The position numbers and the translations under genes are program-made. From assembly GCF_003626645.1 (NCBI RefSeq), contig NZ_RBAM01000008.1, positions 248,001 through 312,000 of the forward strand: DNA of 64,000 nt, in the 5' to 3' direction. The notes beneath the pieces were generated by a model, which was given only the letters and a program-made list of their open reading frames with translations, had not been told where the DNA came from and searched no databases. Shown piece by piece: positions 52,407 to 61,581 of the stretch. The stretch is from Streptomyces klenkii (GTDB lineage Bacteria > Actinomycetota > Actinomycetes > Streptomycetales > Streptomycetaceae). Numbering within the stretch: position 1 is the first letter of the stretch; each line of letters begins with the position of its first letter.

Positions 52407-53804
52407 TCAGGACAGCGACCAGCGCGGTCCGGACGGGGTGTCCTCGATGGCGAGGCCGGCGTGCTGGAGCTGATCGCGGATGGCGTCGGCGGCGGCCCAG
52501 TCCTTGCGGGCGCGGGCGGCCTGGCGCTGGTCGAGGACGAGGCGGACGAGGGAGTCCACGACGCCGTGGAGGTCGTCGCCGCGGCCGGCGGAGGCGTCGG
52601 CCCACTGCTCGTCGAGCGGGTCGAGGCCGAGGACGCCGAGCATGGCGCGGACCTCCGCGAGGCGGGCGACGGCGGACTCCTTGTCGTCCGCGGTCAGGGC
52701 GGAGTTGCCCTGGCGGACGGTGGTGTGCACGATCGCGAGCGCCTGGGGGACGCCCAGGTCGTCGTCCATGGCCTCGGCGAAGGCGGGCGGCACCTCGGCG
52801 GCGGGCTCGACGGTCTTGCCGGCCATCTCGCAGACGCGCTGCATGAAGCCCTCGATCCGCGCGAACGCGGCCTCGGCCTCGCGCAGGGCCTCCTCGCTGT
52901 ACTCGATCATCGAGCGGTAGTGCGGGGTGCCGAGGTAGTAGCGCAGGACGATGGGGCGCCAGTGCTTGACCATCTCGGAGACGAGGACGGAGTTGCCCAG
53001 CGACTTCGACATCTTCTCGCCGCTCATGGTGACCCAGGCGTTGTGCACCCAGTACTGCGCGAAGTCGTCGCCGAAGGCCTTGGCCTGGGCGATCTCGTTC
53101 TCGTGGTGGGGGAAGATCAGGTCGAGGCCGCCGCCGTGGATGTCGAAGGCGGTGCCCAGGTACTTGTGGGCCATGGCGGAGCACTCCAGGTGCCAGCCGG
53201 GACGGCCGCGGCCCCAGGGGGTCTCCCAGGAGGGCTCGCCGGGCTTGGCGGCCTTCCACATGGCGAAGTCGCGGGGGTCGCGCTTGCCGGTCTCGCCCTC
53301 GCCGGAGGGCTGGAGGAGATTGTCCAGCTCCTGGTTGGAGAGCTGGAGGTAGCCGGGGAAGGAGCGCACGTCGAAGTAGACGTTGCCGTCGGCGTCGTAG
53401 GCGTGGCCGCGCTCGATGAGGCCGCGCATCATCTCGACCATCTCGGTGACGTGGCCGGTGGCGCGGGGCTCGACGGTGGGCGGCAGGCAGCCGAGGACGT
53501 CGTAGCCGCTGTTGAAGGCGCGCTCGTTCTCGTAGCCGATGGACCACCAGGGGCGGCCCTGGTCCGCGGCCTTGTTGATGATCTTGTCGTCGATGTCCGT
53601 GACATTGCGGACGAAGGTGACGTCGTAGCCGCGGTAGGTGAACCAGCGGCGGAGGATGTCGAAGTTCAGGCCGGAGCGGATGTGGCCGATGTGCGGAGCG
53701 GCCTGCACGGTCGCGCCACACAGGTAGATCGAGACGCAGCCCGGAGTGAGCGGGGAGAAGTCGCGGATCTGCCGGGCGCTGGTGTCGTACAGGCGAATGG
53801 TCAC
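52407..53804 (-). CDS. cysS: cysteinyl-tRNA synthetase
   Basis: This 465-aa class I synthetase has the HIGH motif HIGH in PHIGHIRSG (38-41) and Cys29 as first zinc ligand in [18 protein letters not shown] and [10 protein letters not shown] provide the other zinc ligands, and KMSKS is in [13 protein letters not shown] at 53804 gives the family-length start ([10 protein letters not shown]); 36 extra upstream codons are spurious. It is one of the tRNA-charging housekeeping genes, with rlmB downstream. Confidence 0.97.
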   Translation of the reverse strand: MTIRLYDTSARQIRDFSPLTPGCVSIYLCGATVQAAPHIGHIRSGLNFDILRRWFTYRGYDVTFVRNVTDIDDKIINKAADQGRPWWSIGYENERAFNSGYDVLGCLPPTVEPRATGHVTEMVEMMRGLIERGHAYDADGNVYFDVRSFPGYLQLSNQELDNLLQPSGEGETGKRDPRDFAMWKAAKPGEPSWETPWGRGRPGWHLECSAMAHKYLGTAFDIHGGGLDLIFPHHENEIAQAKAFGDDFAQYWVHNAWVTMSGEKMSKSLGNSVLVSEMVKHWRPIVLRYYLGTPHYRSMIEYSEEALREAEAAFARIEGFMQRVCEMAGKTVEPAAEVPPAFAEAMDDDLGVPQALAIVHTTVRQGNSALTADDKESAVARLAEVRAMLGVLGLDPLDEQWADASAGRGDDLHGVVDSLVRLVLDQRQAARARKDWAAADAIRDQLQHAGLAIEDTPSGPRWSLS

Positions 53805-54003
53805 GCAACCAGAGTAGTGGGCGTTCGGCAGTGCCCCCGGCAATCGGGGGCGTGGAAGGACGGGAACGAGGGGTTCCGCAGGGTTTCGAGAGAAATTACC
53901 CCCACTTGCCACCTATCTTCCTAATACGGCCTAATACGGCAAAAGTACAGATCTGCGTGATAGCTTCCCGGGCACGGCCTCACCTTCACCGCCTGGAGGG
54001 GCG

Positions 54004-55254
54004 TTGCACCCCACCCTGCCCGTACAGCACGAGGGAAGCCGCGGCCCCGTCCGGCTGGCCGCACTGGACGGGCTGCGGCTGTGCGCGGCGCTGATGGTGG
54101 TGGCGTACCACTACGTGGCGTTCGGCAGCGGGGCGTGGGCGGGCCCGCCGGCGGAGGTCTTCCCCGCGGCCCACGTGCCGGCGTCGTACGGGTGGCTCGG
54201 GGTGCAGCTGTTCTTCATGATCAGCGGCTTCGTGATCTGCATGAGCTGCTGGGGCCGGGGGCCCGGCGAGTTCGCCGTGTCGCGCGTCACCCGGCTCTTC
54301 CCCGCGTACTGGTTCTCCGTCCTGGCCGTCGCCCTCGTCGTCTGTCTGTGGCCGATGGCGGACGAAACCCTCCGTTCGCGGGACGTCGCCGTCAACCTGA
54401 CCATGCTCCAGTCGCCCCTCGGGGTGAATGCCGTCGACGGCGTGTACTGGACGCTGTGGGTCGAGCTGCGCTTCTACCTGCTCTTCGCGCTGGTCGTCGC
54501 CGGGAGGGGGCTCACGTACGCACGGGCGGTCGGCTTCTGCGTGATCTGGGGCTTCGCGGCGGCCGTCGCGGCCGCGGTGGACGAGCCGCTGCTCGACCAG
54601 GTGCTGCTGCCGGAGGACTGCTGGTACTTCATCGCGGGCATCGCCTTCTACCTCATGTACCGCCACCGCCCGAACCTCGTGCTGTGGCTGCTGGTCACCG
54701 GGTGCTTCCTCGTCGCGCAGCACTGCCTGGTGGCGGCCCAGGGGCGGGCGGAGGGCCACATGGGCCACCGGGTGCCGCACTGGCCGACGGCGGTGCTGCT
54801 GGCCCTGTTCTTCGCCGCCATGGCGGCGGTCGCGCTCGGCTGGACGCGGCGCCTGGCGCACCGGTGGCTGACCGCGGCCGGCGCGCTCACCTATCCCCTC
54901 TATCTGATCCACGAGCGGGTGGGCTGGCTGGTGATCCGGCGGACGGCCGGCGCCGTGTCCCCCGCCGTCCTGCTGCCCGCGCTGGTGGCGGGGATGCTGG
55001 CGACGGCGTGGCTGGTGCACCGGCTGGTGGAGCGGCCGCTGGCGGGGGCCCTGCGGCGCGGGCTGCGGCGGGCGGCGGCGGAGATCCGGGCCGCCTCGCC
55101 GGGCGCGCCGCGAGCCGCCGCTCCGGACGCCCTGCAAGCCGCCGCTGCGGGGGCACCGCAAGCCGCCTCTCCGGGCTCACCACAAGATCGTCACAAGATC
55201 ACCCCGGAGCCGTTCCAGGCCGGGGGTTGGAATTACGGCAGAGACAGGAGATAA
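54004..55254 (+). CDS. acyltransferase-3 family membrane protein (first of tandem pair)
   Basis: This 416-aa integral membrane protein has about 10 helices. It has DGLRLCAALMVVAYHYVAF with the conserved Arg/His, FFMISGFVICMS, SRVTRLFPAYW and ALTYPLYLIHERVGW. These match OafB/NodX-like O-acyltransferases that acetylate extracellular sugars. The C-terminus is an Ala/Pro-rich tail of simple repeats. TTG behind CTGGAGG is the start. A closely related paralogue follows 90 bp downstream, so the pair arose by duplication. Confidence 0.9.
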   Translation: MHPTLPVQHEGSRGPVRLAALDGLRLCAALMVVAYHYVAFGSGAWAGPPAEVFPAAHVPASYGWLGVQLFFMISGFVICMSCWGRGPGEFAVSRVTRLFPAYWFSVLAVALVVCLWPMADETLRSRDVAVNLTMLQSPLGVNAVDGVYWTLWVELRFYLLFALVVAGRGLTYARAVGFCVIWGFAAAVAAAVDEPLLDQVLLPEDCWYFIAGIAFYLMYRHRPNLVLWLLVTGCFLVAQHCLVAAQGRAEGHMGHRVPHWPTAVLLALFFAAMAAVALGWTRRLAHRWLTAAGALTYPLYLIHERVGWLVIRRTAGAVSPAVLLPALVAGMLATAWLVHRLVERPLAGALRRGLRRAAAEIRAASPGAPRAAAPDALQAAAAGAPQAASPGSPQDRHKITPEPFQAGGWNYGRDRR

Positions 55255-55344
55255 CTGTCACGGCGGGCCGGGGGGTCCTTGTGTCAGCATGCCCGCGGAC
55301 GGCCCTCGTAGGATGAGCCGACCTGAGCCGATGGAGAGGACCAC

Positions 55345-56658
55345 ATGCGTTTCGCCAGCCGAGGAGATCTCGATGGCGGCCTGGCTGCAGCCGGACGGAA
55401 ACCGGCCGCGCCCAGGCTTTACGTCCTGGACGGGCTCCGGATCGTCGCGGCCCTCATGGTCGTCTTCTTCCACTACGTGGCGCTGCGCGGCGGCTGGGGC
55501 CAGGACCCCGAGCACATCTTCCCCAATGCGTGGAAGTTCGCCCAGTACGGCTGGACCGGCGTCGAGATCTTCTTCCTCATCAGCGGCTTCGTCATCTGCA
55601 TGAGCACGTGGGGCCGCTCGCTCGGGGACTTCTTCATCTCCCGGGTGTCGCGGGTCTACCCCGCCTACTGGGTGGCGATCCTCCTGACGGCCGCGGTCGT
55701 CTCGCTGTGGCCGCAGGTGCGGCAGGTCAACGGCGGCTTCGACGGCATCCTCACGAACCTGACCATGCTCCAGTCGGGGCTCGGGGTCTGGGACGTCGAC
55801 GGCGTCTACTGGACGCTCTTCATCGAGCTGAAGTTCTACGTAATGTTCGCGGTCGTCGTGGCTACGGGCGTGACGTACCGCAAGTGCGTGCTCTTCTGCG
55901 TCCTGTGGACGATCGTCGCGCTGGCCTCGGTCCAGGCGGACATCAAGCTCCTCGACCAGTGGGCGATGCCGCTCTTCCAGCCGTACTTCGTGGCGGGCAT
56001 CGCCTTCTACCTGATGTACCGCTACCGCCCGAACGCCCTGCTCTGGGGCATCGTCGCGATGTCGCTGCTGCTCGCCGAGCACCAGATCGGGCGCCGCGTC
56101 CGGGACAACACCACGCACCACATCCCCGACTGGCCCGCCAAGCTGATCGTCTTCGTCGCGTTCGTGCTGATGGCGCTGATCGCGTGCGGCGTGTTCAACC
56201 GGATGCAGTGGCGCTGGCTGTCGACGGCGGGCGCGCTCACCTACCCGCTGTACCTGATCCACCAGTACATCGGCATGACGGTCATCTACGGCCTGCGCGA
56301 CCGCGTGCCCCGGCCCGCTCTGGTCGCCGGCCTGATCGTGGTGATGCTCTGCGCGGCGTGGCTGATGCACAAGCTCGTGGAGCGGCCGCTGAGCACCAAG
56401 CTGCGCAACGTGCTGCGCTCCAGCATGGAGGAGGTGCGGCAGCACACCCCGCGGCGTGCGGCGCCGGCTTCGCCGGGGGCGTCGCAGGCGGCTGCGCAGG
56501 GAGCCCCGCAGGGGGCCTCGCCGGTCCCCGAGCAGCACGGGGGGCGCGAGGAGGTCCGCGAGGGCGCGGTGGCGCAGCGGCTGCGGGCGTACGAGACGGG
56601 CACGTACGAGCAGCCGGCGGGCGACCGGGTGCCGGTGGGCCGGCCGGACGGGGCCTGA
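55345..56658 (+). CDS. acyltransferase-3 family membrane protein (second of tandem pair)
   Basis: This 437-aa paralogue of the preceding protein is near-parallel in sequence: DGLRIVAALMVVFFHYVAL, FFLISGFVICMS, SRVSRVYPAYWVAILL, NLTMLQSGLGVWDVDGVYWT and ALTYPLYLIHQYIGM. It has the same 10-helix plan and a longer disordered C-terminal tail. The ATG lies behind GGAGAGGAC. Acceptor and acyl group are unknown; cell-wall or exopolysaccharide O-acylation is the usual role. Differences concentrate in the loops and tail. Confidence 0.92.
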   Translation: MRFASRGDLDGGLAAAGRKPAAPRLYVLDGLRIVAALMVVFFHYVALRGGWGQDPEHIFPNAWKFAQYGWTGVEIFFLISGFVICMSTWGRSLGDFFISRVSRVYPAYWVAILLTAAVVSLWPQVRQVNGGFDGILTNLTMLQSGLGVWDVDGVYWTLFIELKFYVMFAVVVATGVTYRKCVLFCVLWTIVALASVQADIKLLDQWAMPLFQPYFVAGIAFYLMYRYRPNALLWGIVAMSLLLAEHQIGRRVRDNTTHHIPDWPAKLIVFVAFVLMALIACGVFNRMQWRWLSTAGALTYPLYLIHQYIGMTVIYGLRDRVPRPALVAGLIVVMLCAAWLMHKLVERPLSTKLRNVLRSSMEEVRQHTPRRAAPASPGASQAAAQGAPQGASPVPEQHGGREEVREGAVAQRLRAYETGTYEQPAGDRVPVGRPDGA

Positions 56659-56852
56659 ACCTCAGGGGCGCGGGCCTGAGCCGTACGGGCCGGGCTGTGT
56701 GCACGTACGGGCCGGGGCCCACGCCTGCCGGGCCGGTCTGAGCCGTACGGGCGCGTTCCGGCTTGTCCCGGCTTGTACGCGCCCCTTTCCCGCGCCGGCG
56801 GCATACGGTGAGCCCGATCGCGTACGCGCACGCTCCCCGGGAAGGATCCGCC

Positions 56853-57260
56853 GTGGCCGCCACGCTCTCCGACGACCTGAAGAAGCTCCTCGACGACGCC
56901 CCCGTCTTCGCGACCGTCGCCACGGTCCAGCCGGACGGCAGCCCTCAGCTCACGGTCACCTGGCTCACGCGCGACGGCGACGATCTGCTGATCTCCACGA
57001 CGGTCGGGCGGCGCAAGGAGAAGAACCTGCGCCGCGACCCGCGCGTCACGGTGATGATCAATCCGCACAACGCGCCGTACACCTACGCCGAGGTGCGCGG
57101 CTCGGCCACGCTCACCACCGAGGGCGGCCAGGAGCTGATCGACGAGCTCTCGCGGAAGTACACGGGCAAGGACTACGCGGACTTCAACCCGGCGGCGAAG
57201 GACGACGCGGAGCGGGTGGTCGTACGGGTCACGCCCCGGAAGGTCGTGGGGTCGATCTAG
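56853..57260 (+). CDS. PPOX-class/F420-type split-barrel protein
   Basis: This 135-aa pyridoxamine-5'-phosphate-oxidase-fold protein has APVFATVATVQPDGSPQLTV, LISTTVGRRKEKNLRRDPRV and AEVRGSATLTTEGGQELID. It is typical of the small F420- or FMN-binding actinobacterial family that reduces unknown substrates. GGGAAGGA precedes GTG at 56853, and sequence before it is unlike the family. The cofactor cannot be settled from sequence. Confidence 0.9.
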   Translation: MAATLSDDLKKLLDDAPVFATVATVQPDGSPQLTVTWLTRDGDDLLISTTVGRRKEKNLRRDPRVTVMINPHNAPYTYAEVRGSATLTTEGGQELIDELSRKYTGKDYADFNPAAKDDAERVVVRVTPRKVVGSI

Positions 57261-57394
57261 ACCCGGCGCCCCCGGTACCCCGGCATCACGACGCCGGAGA
57301 AATGCGCCCGCCCGGGCAAGAAGGCCCCGCCGCAGCGGTGCTCGGCCGCCACGGCGAGGGTCCGGCGGAACGCCCGGCCGCAGGCCTCGGCGGC

Positions 57395-57895
57395 CTAGTA
57401 GCCCGCCGCGCGAGCGACGAGCGCCGTCGCCACGGCCGTGAGGCCCTCCTCGCGGCCCGGGAAGCCCAGGCCGTCCGTCGTGGCGCCGGAGACCGTCACC
57501 GGGGCTCCCACGGCCTCCGAGAGGACCTTCTGGGACTCCTCGCGGCGCTTGCCGATCCGCGGGCGGACGCCGACGACCTGGACGGCGACGTTGCCGATGA
57601 CGAAGCCGGCCTCGCGCACGATCCGGGCGGCCTCGGTGAGCAGCGTGACGCCGGAGGCGCCGGCCCACTCGGGGCGGCCGGTGCCGAAGTGGGCGCCGAG
57701 GTCGCCGAGGCCGGCGGCGGAGAAGAGGGCGTTGCAGGCGGCGTGGGCGACGACGTCGGCGTCGGAGTGGCCGGCGAGGCCGGTCTCCCCGGGCCACAGC
57801 AGGCCGCCGCACCACAGCTCGCGGCCTTCCTCGAAGGCGTGCGTGTCGGTGCCGATGCCCACCTGGGGCAGGGCGGGGAGCGGGCTAGAAGCCAT
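57395..57895 (-). CDS. ispF: 2-C-methyl-D-erythritol 2,4-cyclodiphosphate synthase
   Basis: This 166-aa MEP-pathway enzyme shows GIGTDTHAF and [17 protein letters not shown] (metal and substrate sites). [10 protein letters not shown] and [12 protein letters not shown]-like [14 protein letters not shown] complete the signature. It cyclises CDP-ME-2-phosphate. It overlaps the end of ispD by 11 bp, so the two are translationally coupled in the MEP isoprenoid pathway. Confidence 0.97.
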   Translation of the reverse strand: MASSPLPALPQVGIGTDTHAFEEGRELWCGGLLWPGETGLAGHSDADVVAHAACNALFSAAGLGDLGAHFGTGRPEWAGASGVTLLTEAARIVREAGFVIGNVAVQVVGVRPRIGKRREESQKVLSEAVGAPVTVSGATTDGLGFPGREEGLTAVATALVARAAGY

Positions 57896-58658
57896 CGTTG
57901 GCCCTCCTTCGGGCGAGTACGGCCTCGGCGAGGACGAGGTCGAGCGGCCGGGTGACCTTGAAGGCCTCTTCGTGGCCGGGCACGAGGACGACGGGGGCGC
58001 CGAGGCGCTCGACCATGCCGGCGTCGTCGGTGGCGCCCTCGCCCGCCGAGTCGGCGAACTTCTCGTGGGCGGCGTCCAGCGTGCGCCGGTCGAAGCCCTG
58101 GGGGGTCTGCACGGCCCGCAGGAGCGCCCGCTCGGGGGTGCCGGTGACGAGCTCGGGCTCGCCCTCGGCGGCGCCCGTGCGCGGCTCGACCTGCTTGACG
58201 GTGTCGGCGAGCGGCAGCGCCGGGACGACGGCGGGCGCGCCCTCGCGCACCGCGGTGATCACGGCGTCGACGGTGTCGACGGGCACCAGGGGGCGGGCGG
58301 CGTCGTGCACGAGGACGGTGGTGACGTCGGCCGGGAGGGCCGCGAGGCCGAGGCGGACGGACTCCTGGCGGGTCCCGCCGCCGGGGACGACGAGCACCTC
58401 GGCGCGGTCGTGGCCGCTGAGGGGGTGGTCGTCGAGGAGGGCGCGGACCTCGGCGGCGCCGTCCGGCGGGGCGACCACGACGACGAGGGAGACGGCGCGG
58501 GAGGCGGCCATCGCCCGGACGGCGTGGACGAGCATGGGGGTGCCGCCCAGGGCGCGCAGGGCCTTGGGGGCGCCCGGGCCGAGCCTGACCCCGCGGCCCG
58601 CGGCGGGGATCACGGCGGCAGTGCGCGAAGGAGTGACGGCAGGGGCTCGATCAGACAT
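57885..58658 (-). CDS. ispD: 2-C-methyl-D-erythritol 4-phosphate cytidylyltransferase
   Basis: This 257-aa cytidylyltransferase of the MEP pathway has [20 protein letters not shown] (nucleotide-binding). [20 protein letters not shown] and [11 protein letters not shown] follow, and a central loop carries AVQTPQGFD. It makes CDP-methylerythritol for IspE, with IspF encoded just downstream. ATG at 58658 is the only family-like start, although a ribosome site is not close. A long region separates it from carD. Confidence 0.96.
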   Translation of the reverse strand: MSDRAPAVTPSRTAAVIPAAGRGVRLGPGAPKALRALGGTPMLVHAVRAMAASRAVSLVVVVAPPDGAAEVRALLDDHPLSGHDRAEVLVVPGGGTRQESVRLGLAALPADVTTVLVHDAARPLVPVDTVDAVITAVREGAPAVVPALPLADTVKQVEPRTGAAEGEPELVTGTPERALLRAVQTPQGFDRRTLDAAHEKFADSAGEGATDDAGMVERLGAPVVLVPGHEEAFKVTRPLDLVLAEAVLARRRANDGF

Positions 58659-59034
58659 TGCGTTCGCGTTCAGGTTTGCTTCCTCGGCCGAATTGGGTAT
58701 GGCCTGGGGAGTGCCGGGCAACAAGCCCCGACCAGCCCCTTCCGTGACAGCTGGGCGGGCCGGCTGCCCGGGCCCGGCACTCCAGCAGCACGGTGAGTGC
58801 GCGCACAGCACGGTGGGTGCGCGTGCCCGCATCCAGAGATGCCGCAGCGCCCGGCGGATGACTTGCGTCACCGCGCGGGCACCGCGGCACTTCTTTACGT
58901 CCGGTGCATCCCGTACGTACGGTTTTCACGTCACGCACGAGCTTCACGTCGCGCACGGTCTTCACGTCCGGTACCTGTGCGTCGTCGGGGACGCGAGGGC
59001 ATCGGCATGCCGGCCGTTGACTCAACTCAAGGCC
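58659..59034. other. carD-ispD intergenic region with 18-bp repeats
   Basis: These 376 bases include three 18-bp units (58915-58968) that each end TTCACGTC. A 124-codon frame here is repetitive and has no ribosome site. The region may include the ispD promoter. Confidence 0.5.
58915..58968. repeat. three 18-bp tandem repeats
   Basis: ACGTACGGTTTTCACGTC, ACGCACGAGCTTCACGTC and GCGCACGGTCTTCACGTC lie head to tail. Confidence 0.8.
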
Positions 59035-59517
59035 TCAGGACGCGAGGACCTCGTCGAGCAGGGCCTCGGCCTTGTCCTCGTTGGTGTTCTCCGCGAGGGC
59101 GAGCTCGCTCACCAGGATCTGGCGCGCCTTGGCCAGCATGCGCTTCTCACCGGCGGACAGGCCGCGCTCGCGCTCGCGGCGCCACAGGTCGCGCACGACC
59201 TCGGCAACCTTGATCACGTCGCCCGACGCGAGCTTCTCGAGATTTGCCTTGTAGCGACGGGACCAGTTCGTCGGCTCTTCCGCATACGGTGCGCGCAGCA
59301 CCTCGAAGACCCGGTCCAGCCCATCCTGGCCGACCACATCGCGCACACCGACGAACTCCGCATTGTCCGCCGGCACCCGAACCGTCAGGTCACCCTGGGC
59401 GACCTTCAGCACCAAGTAGGTCTTGTCCACGCCTTTGATCTGGCGAGTTTCGATGGCCTCGATCAGCGCGGCCCCGTGATGGGGATAGACCACGGTGTCG
59501 CCAACCTTGAACGTCAT
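59035..59517 (-). CDS. carD: CarD-family transcriptional regulator
   Basis: This 160-aa RNA-polymerase-interacting factor stabilises open complexes at rRNA and other promoters. [20 protein letters not shown] is the RID domain (binds the beta subunit). The C-terminal helical domain ([21 protein letters not shown]) carries the Trp that wedges the upstream edge of the bubble. Length is typical of actinobacteria. It lies upstream of ispD-ispF on the same strand, a common actinobacterial order. Confidence 0.96.
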   Translation of the reverse strand: MTFKVGDTVVYPHHGAALIEAIETRQIKGVDKTYLVLKVAQGDLTVRVPADNAEFVGVRDVVGQDGLDRVFEVLRAPYAEEPTNWSRRYKANLEKLASGDVIKVAEVVRDLWRRERERGLSAGEKRMLAKARQILVSELALAENTNEDKAEALLDEVLAS

Positions 59518-60070
59518 GTGACAGGTACCCCTTCCGTGGCTATCCAGTCTAACACGGGAACTCCCCGTTCTGAATGGCGTTTTCGCAGGTCAGGGCATAT
59601 CTCGGGGCTTGACAACAGCAACCGGGACGTGCTGCGGAGGGGTTCCGGAAGCGGGTATTCGCAGGTGGGAGCGGTTCTCCGGGCAGGGCGAAACGGGCAC
59701 GTTACACGCGTGGAGAGCCGCTCGCGAGCGGTCGAACGTCCCGTTTTGCCGGGGTCCGCTCGGCTGACTTCCGCTACTCCGTTCGGGGCGCGGGCCGCGT
59801 TCACCGACCGGAATCCGGAATTGATCACCGCGAACTTGATCAATTCAGGAAGGCGTTCCGCGCGCCCGCGCATTCCGTACCGATAATGCGCACCGGCGCC
59901 CGCGGACATCCGCGCGGCGCGCACAGCGTCGATATTCGGCCGTGGGCCGGACCGGGCCGAAGTTGACCATGGGGGCGGGTCGGGTGCAGCCGCCTCCGAG
60001 GGGGTCGGTAACCTAAGCGCGCTGACACAACTCTTACACCTCTCACCTCGTCCAAGGAGATGCCGCCGCC
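59518..60070. other. 550-bp gap, promoters only
   Basis: This is a divergent promoter region between carD and the lipoprotein gene. It contains no credible gene; the 136-codon frame antisense to it has poor codon bias. An AT-richer block near 59810-59885 stands out. Promoter boxes were not defined. Confidence 0.45.
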
Positions 60071-60751
60071 GTGAGCAGCAGCCTTCGACGCGGCACTCTC
60101 GCCGCTACCGCCCTCGTGCTCTCGATCGCCTCGCTCTCCGCCTGCGCGGCGGGTAACAGCGCGCAGACGCTCGAGGTGAAGCCGGACAACGCCGCCACCT
60201 CGGTCGGCGACATCAAGCTCCAGAACGTCAACGTGATCACGCAGCCGGACCTCACCGCGAAGGGCCCCGCCGTGATCACCGGCCAGGTCTTCAACAACGG
60301 GCGCAAGGACCAGACGCTCCGCGCGATCAGCCTGCCCGGCAAGAACGGCGCCAAGGTCAAGCTCACCGCGGCCAAGGGCTCCGGCGACGTCGTCGTGCCG
60401 GCCGGCGGCTCGGTGCTGCTGGGCGGCAAGGGCAACGCCTCGGCGGTCCTGCCGGACGGCCGCGAGGCCATCAAGGACGGCGAGCAGCAGAGCCTGGCGT
60501 TCGACTTCAGCACCACGGGCGAGGTGCGGATCGGGGCGTTCGTCGTCCCGGCCACGAGCTACTTCAAGGACTGGGGGCCCAGCGAGGCCGCACCGACGCC
60601 GGCCGCGGGCAAGCCCGGCGGCGGCAAGCCGTCCGGTGAGCCGTCCGCGCCGGCGGGCACGCCCTCCGCTCCCGCGGGGAAGCCGAGCGGCAACGCGAGC
60701 CCGGGCGCGGGCGAGGCGTCCCAGGGCGCCCAGCAGCACGCCGGTCACTGA
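60071..60751 (+). CDS. DUF461-type lipoprotein
   Basis: This 226-aa lipoprotein has a signal peptide with lipobox LSAC (Cys25). A beta-rich domain follows (IKLQNVNVITQPDLT, VITGQVFNNGRKDQTLRAI, VVVPAGGSVLLGGKG) with PCu(A)C-like topology. The C-terminal tail is Pro/Gly/Ala-rich. Copper-related roles are known for relatives, but the Met/His copper motif is not obvious. AAGGAG lies 11 nt before GTG. A 16-bp terminator follows. Confidence 0.88.
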   Translation: MSSSLRRGTLAATALVLSIASLSACAAGNSAQTLEVKPDNAATSVGDIKLQNVNVITQPDLTAKGPAVITGQVFNNGRKDQTLRAISLPGKNGAKVKLTAAKGSGDVVVPAGGSVLLGGKGNASAVLPDGREAIKDGEQQSLAFDFSTTGEVRIGAFVVPATSYFKDWGPSEAAPTPAAGKPGGGKPSGEPSAPAGTPSAPAGKPSGNASPGAGEASQGAQQHAGH

Positions 60752-60768
60752 TCGAGCAGAGCGTATGA

Positions 60769-60805
60769 CGAAGGGCCCGGAAGCGTGATGCTTCCGGGCC
60801 CTTCG
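60769..60805 (+). terminator. lipoprotein gene terminator
   Basis: CGAAGGGCCCGGAAGC pairs perfectly with GCTTCCGGGCCCTTCG around GTGAT, 18 bp after the stop. Confidence 0.88.
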
Positions 60806-60900
60806 CTCGTACGGGTGAAGCTCGGCACGGCACCGCCCCGGCACGACACCGCCGGCACCGGCGCGTACGCCGCGATCCGCCGCGATCCGCCGGAGTCGGC

Positions 60901-61581
60901 CTACGGCTCGAACTTGTAGCCGAGGCCGCGCACCGTCACCAGGTAGCGGGGCGCGCCCGGGTCCGGTTCGATCTTGGCGCGGAGGCGCTTGACGTGGACG
61001 TCCAGGGTCTTGGTGTCGCCGACGTAGTCCGCGCCCCAGACCCGGTCGATGAGCTGCATGCGCGTGAGCACGCGGCCCGCGTTGCGCAGCAGCATCTCCA
61101 GGAGGTCGAACTCCTTCAGCGGGAGGTCGACCTTGGCGCCGGAGACCGTGACGACGTGCCGGTCGACGTCCATCCGGACCGGGCCGGCCTCCAGCGCGGC
61201 GGGGGTGACCTCCTCCGGCTCGCCGCGGCGGCGCAGCACCGCTCTGATGCGGGCGACGAGCTCCCGCGAGGAGAACGGCTTGGTGACGTAGTCGTCGGCT
61301 CCTATTTCCAGGCCGACGACCTTGTCGATCTCGCTGTCCTTGGCGGTCACCATGATGACCGGGACGTTGGAGCGGCCGCGCAGCTGCCGGCAGACCTCGG
61401 TGCCGGGCAGGCCCGGCAGCATCAGGTCGAGCAGGACCAGGTCGGCGCCGTTGCGCTCGAACTCGTCCAGCCCGTCGGGCCCCGTGGCCGCGACGGCGAC
61501 CTCGAATCCCTCCTTGCGCAGCATGTAGGACAACGCGTCGCTGAAGGACTCTTCGTCCTCGACGACGAGTACTCGGGTCAC
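60901..61581 (-). CDS. phoP: PhoP phosphate-response regulator (OmpR family)
   Basis: This 226-aa regulator has a receiver domain (VLVVEDEESFSDAL, Asp52 in LVLLDLMLPG, VTAKDSEIDK, DYVTKPFSSREL) and an OmpR winged helix (LPLKEFDLLEMLLRNAGRVLT in two parts, TKTLDVHVKRLRAKIE, VRGLGYKFEP). In Streptomyces, PhoP controls phosphate starvation and antibiotic production. The GTG at 61581 overlaps the phoR end by 4 bp (GTGA type). It lies downstream of phoR in one operon and is divergent from phoU. Confidence 0.96.
   Translation of the reverse strand: MTRVLVVEDEESFSDALSYMLRKEGFEVAVAATGPDGLDEFERNGADLVLLDLMLPGLPGTEVCRQLRGRSNVPVIMVTAKDSEIDKVVGLEIGADDYVTKPFSSRELVARIRAVLRRRGEPEEVTPAALEAGPVRMDVDRHVVTVSGAKVDLPLKEFDLLEMLLRNAGRVLTRMQLIDRVWGADYVGDTKTLDVHVKRLRAKIEPDPGAPRYLVTVRGLGYKFEP

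Noticed and set aside
58651-59025. 124-codon minus frame in the carD-ispD gap
   Set aside because: Its DVKTVR-like repeats mirror 18-bp DNA repeats; no ribosome site and no family resemblance.
59514-59924. 136-codon minus frame upstream of carD
   Set aside because: It overlaps the carD promoter and start, with poor codon bias.
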